A DNA stretch of 12,782 nt from the NCBI GenBank assembly GCA_958405585.1, contig CATYEP010000040.1:1-12782 (forward strand), given 5' to 3'. Position 1 is the first letter of the stretch. Each line of letters starts with the position of its first letter. Shown here piece after piece: positions 1 to 6,878 of the stretch. This DNA comes from an uncultured Eubacteriales bacterium (GTDB lineage: Bacteria > Bacillota > Clostridia > Christensenellales > Borkfalkiaceae). Position numbers and translations under genes: made by a program. The notes below the pieces were generated by a model, which worked only from the letters and a program-made list of their open reading frames with translations, did not search any database and was not told where the DNA came from.

Positions 1-540
1 ACTTCTGTACTGCGTGAATATCTGATTTCGGAACCGGAAAAGGCGTGCTGCGGATACGAGGAGCAAGAAGGTAAACTTATTTTTCAATTTGATGAATCTG
101 AGCCAAAGTATTCTGAAACGTATGCTGTGCGTGAGTTGCAGCGAGGGGCGATCGACTATTGTGTATTTGTCAAAGAGCGGTTCGGGGATTGCCTGAACGG
201 ATTTTCGGTGCGGCCGCAGGATATTTCGGTAGCGTTCGAAAATTTTTTATGGAATGCGGAAGAGTTTGACAGAAAAGTTTTCAGTAATTCCTATCTCGAA
301 GACAAGGTTTACGGCGGGTATGAGCGAAGAAGTTTCTATGAGGTATGGAACTGGCACTTGTCGCAATTAAAAAAAAACGGCAGTTGTGACGGAGTGAGGA
401 TTGGTGCCGACAGAATCGCGGAAGAAGGATATACGTTTTTGAAAGGAAAACCGCTGTTATTGAAAGGATTATTTTATTGGTTCTTTGACCGAGACAGTTT
501 TTATGAAAAGTATCGAAAACGCAAGGCAATAAAAAAATGA
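1..540 (+). CDS. C-terminal part of an unrecognised surface-polysaccharide locus protein (5' end outside window)
   Basis: The frame is open from the first base to the TGA at 538-540, so 179 residues of a longer protein are visible. A GTG at 127 could be read as a start, but coding continues upstream of it and no ribosome-binding site precedes it. The fragment is rich in aromatic and charged residues, has no obvious membrane helix and ends in a basic tail (YRKRKAIKK). I do not recognise a domain with confidence. The style (a stretch on an 'F-x-N-F-L-W' theme followed by an acidic 'YLEDKVYGGYE' segment) faintly recalls the C-terminal part of HAD-like or glycosyltransferase proteins of capsule clusters, but that is only a hunch. 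The stop lies 14 bases before the next start, so it is almost certainly cotranscribed with the pyruvyl transferase fusion, which supports a role in surface glycan synthesis. Confidence 0.7.
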   Translation, partial: TSVLREYLISEPEKACCGYEEQEGKLIFQFDESEPKYSETYAVRELQRGAIDYCVFVKERFGDCLNGFSVRPQDISVAFENFLWNAEEFDRKVFSNSYLEDKVYGGYERRSFYEVWNWHLSQLKKNGSCDGVRIGADRIAEEGYTFLKGKPLLLKGLFYWFFDRDSFYEKYRKRKAIKK

Positions 541-554
541 AAAGGGGAGATTAA

Positions 555-2777
555 ATGAAAACGGGATTGCTTCGCAACAATGTGAGGCCTGACGGAAATT
601 TGTCGGAAAAATTATCGGATTTGGGCGAAAACACGGGGAATCTGGTGTTTTGGCGAGCGCTTGAACGGTTGTTTCAACCGTTACCGATATCGTATGAAAA
701 TACAGAACGCCTCACAGAGTGCGAGAAAGTGATCATAACGGATCTGATCTGGATTCGTGAAAATTCAGATTTTAATTATTTGGAGAGGATCGTAGATAAA
801 TATCTTGTGCCGTTTGTCCCAATTAGTATTGGTTTGCAGAGTACTATGTATGACATAAATTTCCGTTTAAGCAATAATACGGTTCGATTGTTGCATAAAC
901 TTGAAGAGCGCGCAGTTCTGGGAGTACGAGGTGAATATACGGCGGAGATACTGAATAAATACGGCGTAAAAAATATCGCGGTGATTGGCTGTCCTTCGAT
1001 GTATTATTGGGAGAATGAACATTTGAAAATAGTCGGGAGCGAAAAATTGGGGAAAAGCAGCTGTAATTTCCGCTCGTTTTATGGTAAGCTCAGCGTTCCT
1101 GAAAAACATTTTTTGAGTTATTGTGCAAAATATAATATGCAGTTCATTGAACAGACAAAGTGGAAATTTACGCCCGAATTGGTGAATGATCCGGCTTATC
1201 ATGCGAATGTACAGGATTGGCTTTCAGAAAATTCTGTGCTTCCGACGAGTTGTGAAGAATGGCGGTCTGCTTTGGATGGAATCTCGTTTTCGATCGGAGG
1301 CCGCTTTCACGGGAACGTGATGGCGCTATGGAACGGAATCAGATCGTTGTTTTTGACCGTTGATTCGCGTACAAAGGAGTTGACCGATTTTTTTCATCTG
1401 CCTTCGATGCCGATGTCCGGATTTCATAAGGAGCGTCCGCTTGAATATTATTTTGATAAGGCAGATTATACAGATTTTAACCGCGTTTATCCGAAACTAT
1501 ATGCAACATTTACGGATTTTGTAAACAGCAACGGCTTGCAGTTCTGTGATGTAAAACCTCTCATGTTTGAGAAAGCGCATACCGATCCTTCCGCCGTATC
1601 TGAGGGTACTACTTTATGCGGTAATAAAAACCTGATCAGGTTAAAATCGGTTCTGCGTGAAAAAAACAAATTTATTTATGATTACGATGTAGAGGGTGCC
1701 GTGTCGGAATTTTTTTCCGAGCGAAGACCTTTTACGATCGAATACGAATGTGATTTAGAAACTGTACCCGATTCTGTTGCCGTCATACCGTTTATGAGTT
1801 TGGTTCTTCCTGTATGCTGGCTGACCGATTCGGAACTGGAAGTAGCGGAAGCGGATGAGAATTTTACGGAGTGCATTGATGATATCAAAAGCGGATATGC
1901 AGCCATGTATCCGGATCTTTGTTTTAAAGGGCGGCTTAAGATCGGCAGAAAAATTAAAAACACTGTGGATTATAGTTTGCGTCGTGTTTTGTGTCTGTAT
2001 TCGGGAGGGGTTGACGCCGTTTCGACAATGCTTTCTAATTTGTGTTATAAGCCGGAATTAATGACGCTTTGGGGAGCGGATATATATTTTGAGCAGGAAA
2101 AAGCATGGCGGCTGGCGCAAAAAAACATAAAAGAGACGGCGTCTGTTTTTCAACTGCCTTGTACGTCGGTAAAATCTTCTTTTCGATATGTTTTGGATGA
2201 AAAAAAATTAACGCAAGTATATGCCGCCAAAGTGAGCGAAAACTGGTGGCACGGTTTTGAACATGGAATTGCACTTTTAGGGCATGCGGCTCCGTATGCA
2301 TACAAGAATAATATTATGGATATCAAGATCGCGGCAACATACGATGCTTCGGAAAGGGACAGGCAAACGTGTGCGAGCGATCCGATCATAGATGAAAAAA
2401 TGCGGTTTTGCGGATGTAAAGTATATCATGACGGATTTGAAAAGACAAGGACGGATAAAGTGCGGCAAATTGTACGTTTTGCGGAGAAAAATCATGTAAA
2501 TATCAGATTAAGAGTATGCTGGGAGCAGATCACCGGAGAAAATTGCTGTATCTGTGAGAAGTGCGGAAGGACGATCTTTGCGATTTACGCCGTCGGCGGT
2601 AAACCCGAAGATTTCGGGTTTGTACTGACTCCTCAGAAAAAAGCGAAAATACTGGAAAATATACGGCTCGGGAAAATCTATCGGAATAAATTTTGGGATG
2701 AGATCCTAAGAGCATTGACTGAAAGGAAAGAAGATTTTAAAGATAATGAATTGGTGCAGGCGCTCTTGAAAACATAG
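555..2777 (+). CDS. Polysaccharide pyruvyl transferase fused to a QueC-like PP-loop ATPase domain
   Basis: A 740-residue two-part protein. Residues about 1-335 look like the polysaccharide pyruvyl transferase family (CsaB/WcaK type), which transfers pyruvate from phosphoenolpyruvate to a glycan as a ketal. Visible marks are an early GENTGN turn, GVRGEYT at 123-129 and the conserved GGRFHG at 248-253. Residues about 360-710 resemble an uncharacterised branch of the N-type ATP pyrophosphatases. They carry the PP-loop SGGVDA at 483-488, a WGADI motif at 506-510 and cysteines C655, C664, C667 and C670 in the C-x8-C-x2-C-x2-C spacing of the QueC zinc site. The start is supported by GGGGAG at 544-549, five bases before the ATG. 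No internal ribosome site or frame break is seen at the junction, so it appears to be one polypeptide. It has no signal peptide or membrane helix and is probably cytoplasmic. The substrate of the second half is unknown; a modification of a sugar precursor or nucleotide is an inference from context. Confidence 0.8.
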   Translation: MKTGLLRNNVRPDGNLSEKLSDLGENTGNLVFWRALERLFQPLPISYENTERLTECEKVIITDLIWIRENSDFNYLERIVDKYLVPFVPISIGLQSTMYDINFRLSNNTVRLLHKLEERAVLGVRGEYTAEILNKYGVKNIAVIGCPSMYYWENEHLKIVGSEKLGKSSCNFRSFYGKLSVPEKHFLSYCAKYNMQFIEQTKWKFTPELVNDPAYHANVQDWLSENSVLPTSCEEWRSALDGISFSIGGRFHGNVMALWNGIRSLFLTVDSRTKELTDFFHLPSMPMSGFHKERPLEYYFDKADYTDFNRVYPKLYATFTDFVNSNGLQFCDVKPLMFEKAHTDPSAVSEGTTLCGNKNLIRLKSVLREKNKFIYDYDVEGAVSEFFSERRPFTIEYECDLETVPDSVAVIPFMSLVLPVCWLTDSELEVAEADENFTECIDDIKSGYAAMYPDLCFKGRLKIGRKIKNTVDYSLRRVLCLYSGGVDAVSTMLSNLCYKPELMTLWGADIYFEQEKAWRLAQKNIKETASVFQLPCTSVKSSFRYVLDEKKLTQVYAAKVSENWWHGFEHGIALLGHAAPYAYKNNIMDIKIAATYDASERDRQTCASDPIIDEKMRFCGCKVYHDGFEKTRTDKVRQIVRFAEKNHVNIRLRVCWEQITGENCCICEKCGRTIFAIYAVGGKPEDFGFVLTPQKKAKILENIRLGKIYRNKFWDEILRALTERKEDFKDNELVQALLKT

Positions 2778-2845
2778 ATTTTTTTCAATGATTTTAAACC
2801 GAAGTTGCAAACAAATTGAACAGAGTTCGTTGTTTGAAAGATAAG

Positions 2846-2887
2846 GACGGAAGCCGCCTGTCGTAATTGACGGGCGGCTTCCGTCTT
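2846..2887 (+). terminator. Rho-independent-type terminator of the + strand polysaccharide genes
   Basis: A very stable hairpin: 13 perfect pairs (GACGGAAGCCGCC with GGCGGCTTCCGTC) extended by four more pairs including one G-U, with a six-base loop. The tract after it (TTCTG) is T-poor, so termination may rely partly on the second hairpin just downstream. It lies 69 bases after the stop of the fusion gene. Confidence 0.6.
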
Positions 2888-2900
2888 CTGAATGAGAAAC

Positions 2901-2927
2901 AAATCCTGCTTGAATAAGCAGGATTTT
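2901..2927. terminator. Second hairpin between convergent operons, probable bidirectional terminator
   Basis: An eleven-pair perfect stem (AAATCCTGCTT with AAGCAGGATTT) around a four-base loop. On the - strand it is followed by TTTGTTTCTC, a reasonable U-rich tract, which suits termination of the glycosyltransferase-permease-ATPase operon ending at 3022. On the + strand the stem runs into TTTTGT and would back up the first hairpin. Confidence 0.6.
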
Positions 2928-3021
2928 GTAAAGCGTAAAACGCGGTTTGAAAAAAGTTACCCGATCGCAGTTGTACAATAGTAGGTATTGCGCAAAACTA
3001 TACTGAAGTTTTGAGCATTGT

Positions 3022-3777
3022 TCAGGTTTTGAGCATAGAATCGGAGTATTCCTTGAAGACTTCCTGAATGTTTCCGTCAGCACGAATCGAGCCGTTATCC
3101 AGCCATAAGGCACGAGAGCAGTAGCGTTTGACTGATTCACTGTGCGATACGATCAGAAAGGTTGTACCGTTTGCGCGAAGTTCATCGAGTTTTTTGTAAC
3201 ATTTTTTGCTGAATGCGAGATCGCCTACGGCCAGAATTTCATCGATCAGCAATATTTCGGAAGGCATATTGACGGCAATGGAAAATCCGAGCCTTGCAAG
3301 CATGCCGGAGGAATACGTTTTGATAGGGGCATAAATAAAATCTCCGAGTTCGGAAAAATCCAGGATAGACGGCAATCTTTCATCTATTTCTTTTTTGGTA
3401 TAACCGAGGATGGCGGCGTTGAGATAAATATTTTCGAGACCGCTCGCGTTGCTGTCGAAACCGGCGCCCAGGCGCAGGAGCGGCGTGATTCTGCCGAAAC
3501 ATCGCACGCTTCCCTGTTCGGGCGGAAGGATTCCGGAAACGATCTTCAATAAAGTGCTTTTGCCTGCTCCGTTTTTGCCGATCAAGGCGACGGCTTCACC
3601 GCGGTCTATTCGGAAACTGACGTTTTTGAGACACTGAAATTTGTTTTTTTTCAGATCGCGTTTAAAGACGCGTACGACAAGTTCTTTCAGTGTGTCTACG
3701 CCGACTTGGTATTTGTAAAAACTCATGGATACGTTTTGAACGGTGAGCAATGTCTCTTTGCAATCGGAATGTGTCAT
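3022..3777 (-). CDS. ABC transporter ATP-binding protein for polysaccharide export (Wzt/TagH type)
   Basis: The cytoplasmic ATPase of an ABC-2 exporter that moves a lipid-linked glycan or teichoic-acid-like polymer across the membrane. In the 251-residue product the Walker A GKNGAGKST is at 67-75, the family-typical signature YSSGM at 155-159, Walker B ILLIDE at 175-180 and the switch histidine H212. The 'YSSGMLARLGFSIA' form of the signature is characteristic of the Wzt/TagH/KpsT group. It ends shortly after the nucleotide-binding fold, so the C-terminal carbohydrate-binding domain of long Wzt proteins is absent. The start chosen is the ATG at 3777-3775, five bases past the permease stop. 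A longer reading to 3867 would overlap the permease by over 80 bases and is unlikely. No strong Shine-Dalgarno precedes the ATG, which suggests translational coupling to the permease. Confidence 0.9.
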   Translation of the reverse strand: MTHSDCKETLLTVQNVSMSFYKYQVGVDTLKELVVRVFKRDLKKNKFQCLKNVSFRIDRGEAVALIGKNGAGKSTLLKIVSGILPPEQGSVRCFGRITPLLRLGAGFDSNASGLENIYLNAAILGYTKKEIDERLPSILDFSELGDFIYAPIKTYSSGMLARLGFSIAVNMPSEILLIDEILAVGDLAFSKKCYKKLDELRANGTTFLIVSHSESVKRYCSRALWLDNGSIRADGNIQEVFKEYSDSMLKT

Positions 3778-3782
3778 AAAAT

Positions 3783-4577
3783 TTATAGTCTCGCGGCGAT
3801 CCGCGGGCGTAGATATCGAAAAAAGAGTGAGCCTGCAATCAGTGAGATCGCGGAAAACAGATAGCAAACGGTAAAAGAAACGAGAGACGGGGTCCCGCCG
3901 ACAAGCATAGTTCGGAACAATGTAATAAAATGATACATCGGGTTAAAATTCATAAATCGGACGACGGCTTCGTTCTGCAGCTTTTTCAGACTGTAAAAGA
4001 GTGGGGTCAGATAAGTCCATAGTGTTAAAATAACGGAGTATATATGTTGTATGTCCCGAAAAAAGACATACAAAGAGCTTAAAAAGTACGCGATCCCAAG
4101 AGAGAAGAGAAACAGCGCGGGCAAGAGAAGGGGGAGAAAGAAGATTTGCAAGTGGAAGGTATAATAACCGGAAATGAAACGCAAAGTCATAACGATCAGC
4201 AGGGCGATCAGTGAAAACAGGAAAGTGACAAGAGAGGAAAGAACATTGGCCGTCGGGAAAATTTTGACAGAAACCTTTGTTTTCAGGAGCATGTCTCTCT
4301 GTTGAACAAGGCAGGGCAGAGCGGCTGTAGTCGAGGAACGCATGACGTTGAAAATAATATTCCCTGATAAAATATAAACAGGGTAATCGAGCCCGTCTGT
4401 TTCCGTGCCGAACAATACAGAAAAGACGAATGCCATAACGAGCATATTCAGCAATGGGTTAAGGACAGTCCACAAAATGCCGATAAATGAGCGGTAATAT
4501 TGATTTTTGATGTTTCTGCGGACGAGCAGCCGCAGTAAAAAGAGCGACTGAAAAAGTTTGTGTTTTTTTTCCGTCAT
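3783..4577 (-). CDS. ABC-2 type polysaccharide export permease (Wzm/TagG type)
   Basis: The membrane subunit that pairs with the ATPase encoded just downstream. The 264-residue product has about six hydrophobic segments (roughly 33-57, 67-86, 108-133, 143-170, 178-197, 233-255), the usual topology and length of the family. Recognisable stretches are the amphipathic N-terminal lead-in (QYYRSFIGILWTVLNPLL, about 26-43), the coupling-region FRDIQH at 173-178 and NPMYHFITLFR at 212-222, all typical of Wzm/TagG permeases. The ATG at 4577 overlaps the TGA of the upstream glycosyltransferase as ATGA, so the two are translationally coupled. The transported polymer cannot be told from the permease; the neighbouring glycosyltransferase and pyruvyl transferase suggest a cell-surface polysaccharide. 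Confidence 0.9.
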   Translation of the reverse strand: MTEKKHKLFQSLFLLRLLVRRNIKNQYYRSFIGILWTVLNPLLNMLVMAFVFSVLFGTETDGLDYPVYILSGNIIFNVMRSSTTAALPCLVQQRDMLLKTKVSVKIFPTANVLSSLVTFLFSLIALLIVMTLRFISGYYTFHLQIFFLPLLLPALFLFSLGIAYFLSSLYVFFRDIQHIYSVILTLWTYLTPLFYSLKKLQNEAVVRFMNFNPMYHFITLFRTMLVGGTPSLVSFTVCYLFSAISLIAGSLFFRYLRPRIAARL

Positions 4578-5371
4578 ATAAATCTGTTTTCCTTTCTGTT
4601 GCGTTTGAGTTTCAAATACAGTTTTTTTGGAATGAAAACAGCGACCAGGCTTTTAAATGCAAGCAGCAAACCGAGAATCTTTTTTAATTTGAAGCTTCCG
4701 CAAAATCTGACGCAGAATTCATTGATGCGCGAGCGAACGGTGTGTTTTGAAGTGTCGTGAGGGTCTTCTTCATAAAGAAGAAGCGGCTGCGGCAGGTTAT
4801 ACCCCAATATTGCTTTGGAATACAACCGAAAGAACAGATCATAATCTTCACAGCGCCGTGTGAAAGGTGTGTCGCGATAGCCGTTTGTTTTTTTGAAACA
4901 TTCGCGGCGGAAAAGCATGCTGGGATGAATAAACGGATTGTGCCGTATTATGTCTGCGGGTGATGGTCGGTCGGGGAAACGGCGTATGCCATATATTTTA
5001 TTATGGTCAATAAGATAGGCGGCGCTGCCTACAAAACCGAATTCCCTGTGTCGGGACAAGAAATTAAATTGGGTTTTCAATCGATCGGGGAGAGAATAGT
5101 CGTCGGCATCCATTCGGGCGATAAATTCACCTCTTGCGAGGGAAAGACATTTGTTCAGTGAATATGCAAGCCCTTTGTTTGTATTATTCCGAAAGCAAAT
5201 GCAGCGGGGATCCTCGGCACAGATTTGTTGGAGTACTTTATAGGTTTGATCGCAGCTGCCGTCGTCTGCGATGATCAGCTCGAGATCTCGGTACGAACCG
5301 CTTAGGATACTCTCGGCTGCACGCCGCACAGTTTTCTCCGCATTGTAGGCGCTCATAATCACTGAAATCAT
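4574..5371 (-). CDS. Family 2 (GT-A fold) glycosyltransferase
   Basis: Adds a sugar from a nucleotide-sugar donor to a growing surface glycan at the inner face of the membrane. In the 265-residue product the N-terminal strand ISVIMSAYNAEKTV and IADDGS at 34-39 form the nucleotide-binding site. DADD at 88-91 is the metal-binding DxD motif, and the acidic pair E175/D176 in RRCEDYDLFFRL fits the catalytic base of inverting GT2 enzymes. The C-terminal 35 residues are hydrophobic then basic (LLLAFKSLVAVFIPKKLYLKLKR) and may hold the protein to the membrane surface. The start has GGGAG about ten bases upstream. It is the first gene of a three-gene - strand operon with the exporter. Donor and acceptor cannot be assigned. 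Confidence 0.88.
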   Translation of the reverse strand: MISVIMSAYNAEKTVRRAAESILSGSYRDLELIIADDGSCDQTYKVLQQICAEDPRCICFRNNTNKGLAYSLNKCLSLARGEFIARMDADDYSLPDRLKTQFNFLSRHREFGFVGSAAYLIDHNKIYGIRRFPDRPSPADIIRHNPFIHPSMLFRRECFKKTNGYRDTPFTRRCEDYDLFFRLYSKAILGYNLPQPLLLYEEDPHDTSKHTVRSRINEFCVRFCGSFKLKKILGLLLAFKSLVAVFIPKKLYLKLKRNRKENRFI

Positions 5372-5415
5372 AAACAGAGTTCGCTCCCGAAAATTAAGTC
5401 CTGCTCTACGTAAAA

Positions 5416-5445
5416 AGTATGTGCTTTTTTTACGGTTTGATTCAA
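5416..5445 (-). promoter_or_regulatory. Weak candidate promoter for the glycosyltransferase-exporter operon
   Basis: On the - strand TTGAAT (5445-5440) and CATACT (5421-5416) are separated by 18 bases, about 45 bases before the glycosyltransferase start. Each hexamer matches four of six consensus bases. It is the best pair I could find in the gap between the GH43 terminator and this operon, so the assignment is tentative. Confidence 0.25.
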
Positions 5446-5540
5446 ATGCAGACGCATGGTATACAGGAAATACGATTTACGGCAGGAGTTTGAAAATAAT
5501 TTCAGAGTAGTATTGCGCTCAATTATCAAAATTTGTTGAC

Positions 5541-5568
5541 GAAAAAAGCGGCGCATTTTGCGCCGCTT
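5541..5568 (-). terminator. Rho-independent terminator of the GH43 gene
   Basis: Read on the - strand, a ten-pair GC-rich stem (AAGCGGCGCA with TGCGCCGCTT, short T-rich loop) is followed by TTTTTT. It starts 19 bases after the GH43 stop codon and separates that gene from the polysaccharide operon behind it. Confidence 0.87.
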
Positions 5569-5587
5569 CCAAGAGCTTAGTATTTAG

Positions 5588-6556
5588 TTAAGCTTTAAAG
5601 ACAGGTTCGCCGTTTTCGAATTGAACTTCCAAAACGTGTGCGTGTCTGTCAGGGTTGTTTAAGGGGTCACCCGAAATGTGTTCGTCCGAATAATCCCGAT
5701 AATGCAGGATACAAAGCGTTTCGCCGTTTTCACCGGTCGTAAAACTATTGTGGCCGGGGCCGAAGATTTTCTTTTCCGGCTGGGTTTTGAATACGGGATA
5801 GCGTTTTTTCGTCCAGGATGCAGGATCCAACAAATCAGCATTTGCATCAGCGCAAAGCATACCCATGCAATACATCTGCCCGGTTGCCGAGGCTGAATAT
5901 GTTACAAAAATTTTTCCGTCGTGTTTGAGTACGGCGGGACCCTCATTTACCCAAAAATCAATACGTTCCCAATCGAAGTCGGGGGTCGTGAGAAGCACCT
6001 GAACCGTTTTGAGCCGGATGGGGGATTCCATTTCCGCAATATACAGATTAGAGATCCCGAAACGTCTGCCGACTTTTTCAGCCCAGATCATGTACCTTCT
6101 TCCGCTTTGTTCGAAAGTAGTGGCGTCCAATGAAAAATCGGTAAAGGAATAGGGATCCTCCCCGTTAAGATGCTTGCGGGATTTGGTCCTGTGTGCCTGC
6201 ATCATACCCAGTTCTATCCATTCGTCGTTCATAGGATCGTTTCCGGAACATTCCAGCACATACGGGCGGATCTCCCAAATCTTTTTACTTTCTCCGGCCG
6301 CAAAATAAATATACCATTTCCCATCAATAAAATGAATTTCCGGCGCCCAGATATGCGATCCCATTTTACCGTTTTCGTGTTTGCGCCAGATAACTTTTTC
6401 TTCCGCATCGGTTATGCCGTTGATCGTTGCGGATTTGCGGATGCAAATACGATCATAGGCGGGATAAGTGGCCGTAAAATAATACGTTCCGTCCGTATGC
6501 CTGTAAACGTAAGGGTCTGCGCGTCCCAATGCCAGAGGATCATTGTATTTCGACAT
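5588..6556 (-). CDS. Glycoside hydrolase family 43, probable intracellular exo-alpha-L-arabinofuranosidase
   Basis: A 322-residue single-domain five-bladed beta-propeller hydrolase that should release terminal arabinofuranose (less likely xylose) from oligosaccharides. The three catalytic carboxylates of GH43 can be placed: general base D14 in GRADPYV, pKa-modulating D144 in FSLDAT and general acid E205 in VNEGP. H269 in GPGHN fits the conserved metal-associated histidine. The HIWAPEIHFIDGKWY stretch (68-82) and the NPDRH segment near the end recall exo-1,5-arabinofuranosidases of subfamily GH43_26; the subfamily is from memory. No signal peptide is present, so it acts on imported oligosaccharides. 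The start at 6556 is chosen because GTGAGG lies eight bases upstream and the promoter's -10 box (6595-6600) excludes the GTG at 6604. No transporter or regulator gene adjoins it. Confidence 0.88.
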   Translation of the reverse strand: MSKYNDPLALGRADPYVYRHTDGTYYFTATYPAYDRICIRKSATINGITDAEEKVIWRKHENGKMGSHIWAPEIHFIDGKWYIYFAAGESKKIWEIRPYVLECSGNDPMNDEWIELGMMQAHRTKSRKHLNGEDPYSFTDFSLDATTFEQSGRRYMIWAEKVGRRFGISNLYIAEMESPIRLKTVQVLLTTPDFDWERIDFWVNEGPAVLKHDGKIFVTYSASATGQMYCMGMLCADANADLLDPASWTKKRYPVFKTQPEKKIFGPGHNSFTTGENGETLCILHYRDYSDEHISGDPLNNPDRHAHVLEVQFENGEPVFKA

Positions 6557-6594
6557 AAATTTTGCCTCACTGATTTTATTTGTTTTCTGCTCAT

Positions 6595-6623
6595 ATTTTA
6601 ACACGGGATTATGCTTCTGTCAA
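6595..6623 (-). promoter_or_regulatory. Sigma-A-type promoter of the GH43 gene
   Basis: On the - strand a perfect -35 TTGACA (6623-6618), a 17-base spacer and TAAAAT (6600-6595, five of six). Transcription should start near 6588, giving a leader of about 30 bases with the ribosome site. This also rules out the upstream GTG at 6604 as a start. Confidence 0.78.
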
Positions 6624-6686
6624 TAAATAAATACAAAAAATTTGGCTGTTTTTCGGAAAAATTGCGTAAAAAAGAGTAAAAAAATG

Positions 6687-6700
6687 GCGAAACGTTTCGC
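6687..6700. promoter_or_regulatory. Operator-like palindrome 1 (LacI-family type)
   Basis: GCGAAACGTTTCGC is a perfect 14-base palindrome centred on CG. This is the classic shape of LacI/GalR-family operators for sugar-utilisation genes. It differs from the usual CcpA cre consensus at the outer TG/CA positions, so a dedicated sugar repressor is more likely than CcpA. It sits about 64 bases upstream of the GH43 -35 box. Confidence 0.6.
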
Positions 6701-6878
6701 TAATCGCTACATATTTACTAAAATCAGCATAAAAGTGCCATGATTTATGAAAAAAATTTAAAATATTGTTTATTTCATAAAAAAATATGCTCAAAATTTA
6801 GGGAAACGTTTCGTTATAAAGATAACCTTTCTTTTTTGTAAAAAAAACCATACTGTTGCAAATGCAACAGTATTTTTT
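6696..6878 (+). other. Possible small rightward transcription unit (promoter-like pair to terminator)
   Basis: TTCGCT (6696-6701, overlapping palindrome 1) and TAAAAT (6719-6724) are 17 bases apart on the + strand and could start a transcript near 6731 that ends at the hairpin at 6850-6879, about 150 bases. It contains an ATG-initiated open frame of 33 codons (6740-6841), but the stretch is very AT-rich, the product is Lys/Phe-rich and the ribosome site is poor. The -35 match is weak. Kept only because the strong terminator otherwise has no gene to serve. Confidence 0.2.
6803..6812. promoter_or_regulatory. Operator-like palindrome 2 (LacI-family type)
   Basis: GAAACGTTTC, the same core as palindrome 1, lies 114 bases further from the GH43 gene measured centre to centre, close to a whole number of helical turns. 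The shared ten-base core in one intergenic gap argues for binding of the same regulator, possibly with looping. A TATAAA follows immediately but has no good -35 partner. Confidence 0.5.

Noticed and set aside
3778..3867. Longer N-terminus for the exporter ATPase
   Set aside because: It would overlap the permease coding region by over 80 bases and add residues the family does not have; the ATG at 3777 fits the usual start.
5409..5434. CGTAAAAA/TTTTTACG inverted repeat ahead of the glycosyltransferase operon
   Set aside because: Mostly A-T pairs in an AT-rich leader; weak as a terminator or operator and not repeated elsewhere in the window.
5368..5556. A 62-codon - strand frame whose stop overlaps the glycosyltransferase start as ATGA
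   Set aside because: Its ATG lies inside the loop-side of the GH43 terminator stem, no Shine-Dalgarno precedes it, and the product resembles nothing; the overlap is probably chance.
6170..6601. A 143-codon + strand frame antisense to the GH43 gene
   Set aside because: The GH43 frame has all catalytic motifs, a promoter and a terminator; this one has none.
6557..6604. GTG start 16 codons upstream for the GH43 gene
   Set aside because: It lies at or upstream of the mapped -10 box, before the likely transcript start, and lacks a ribosome site.
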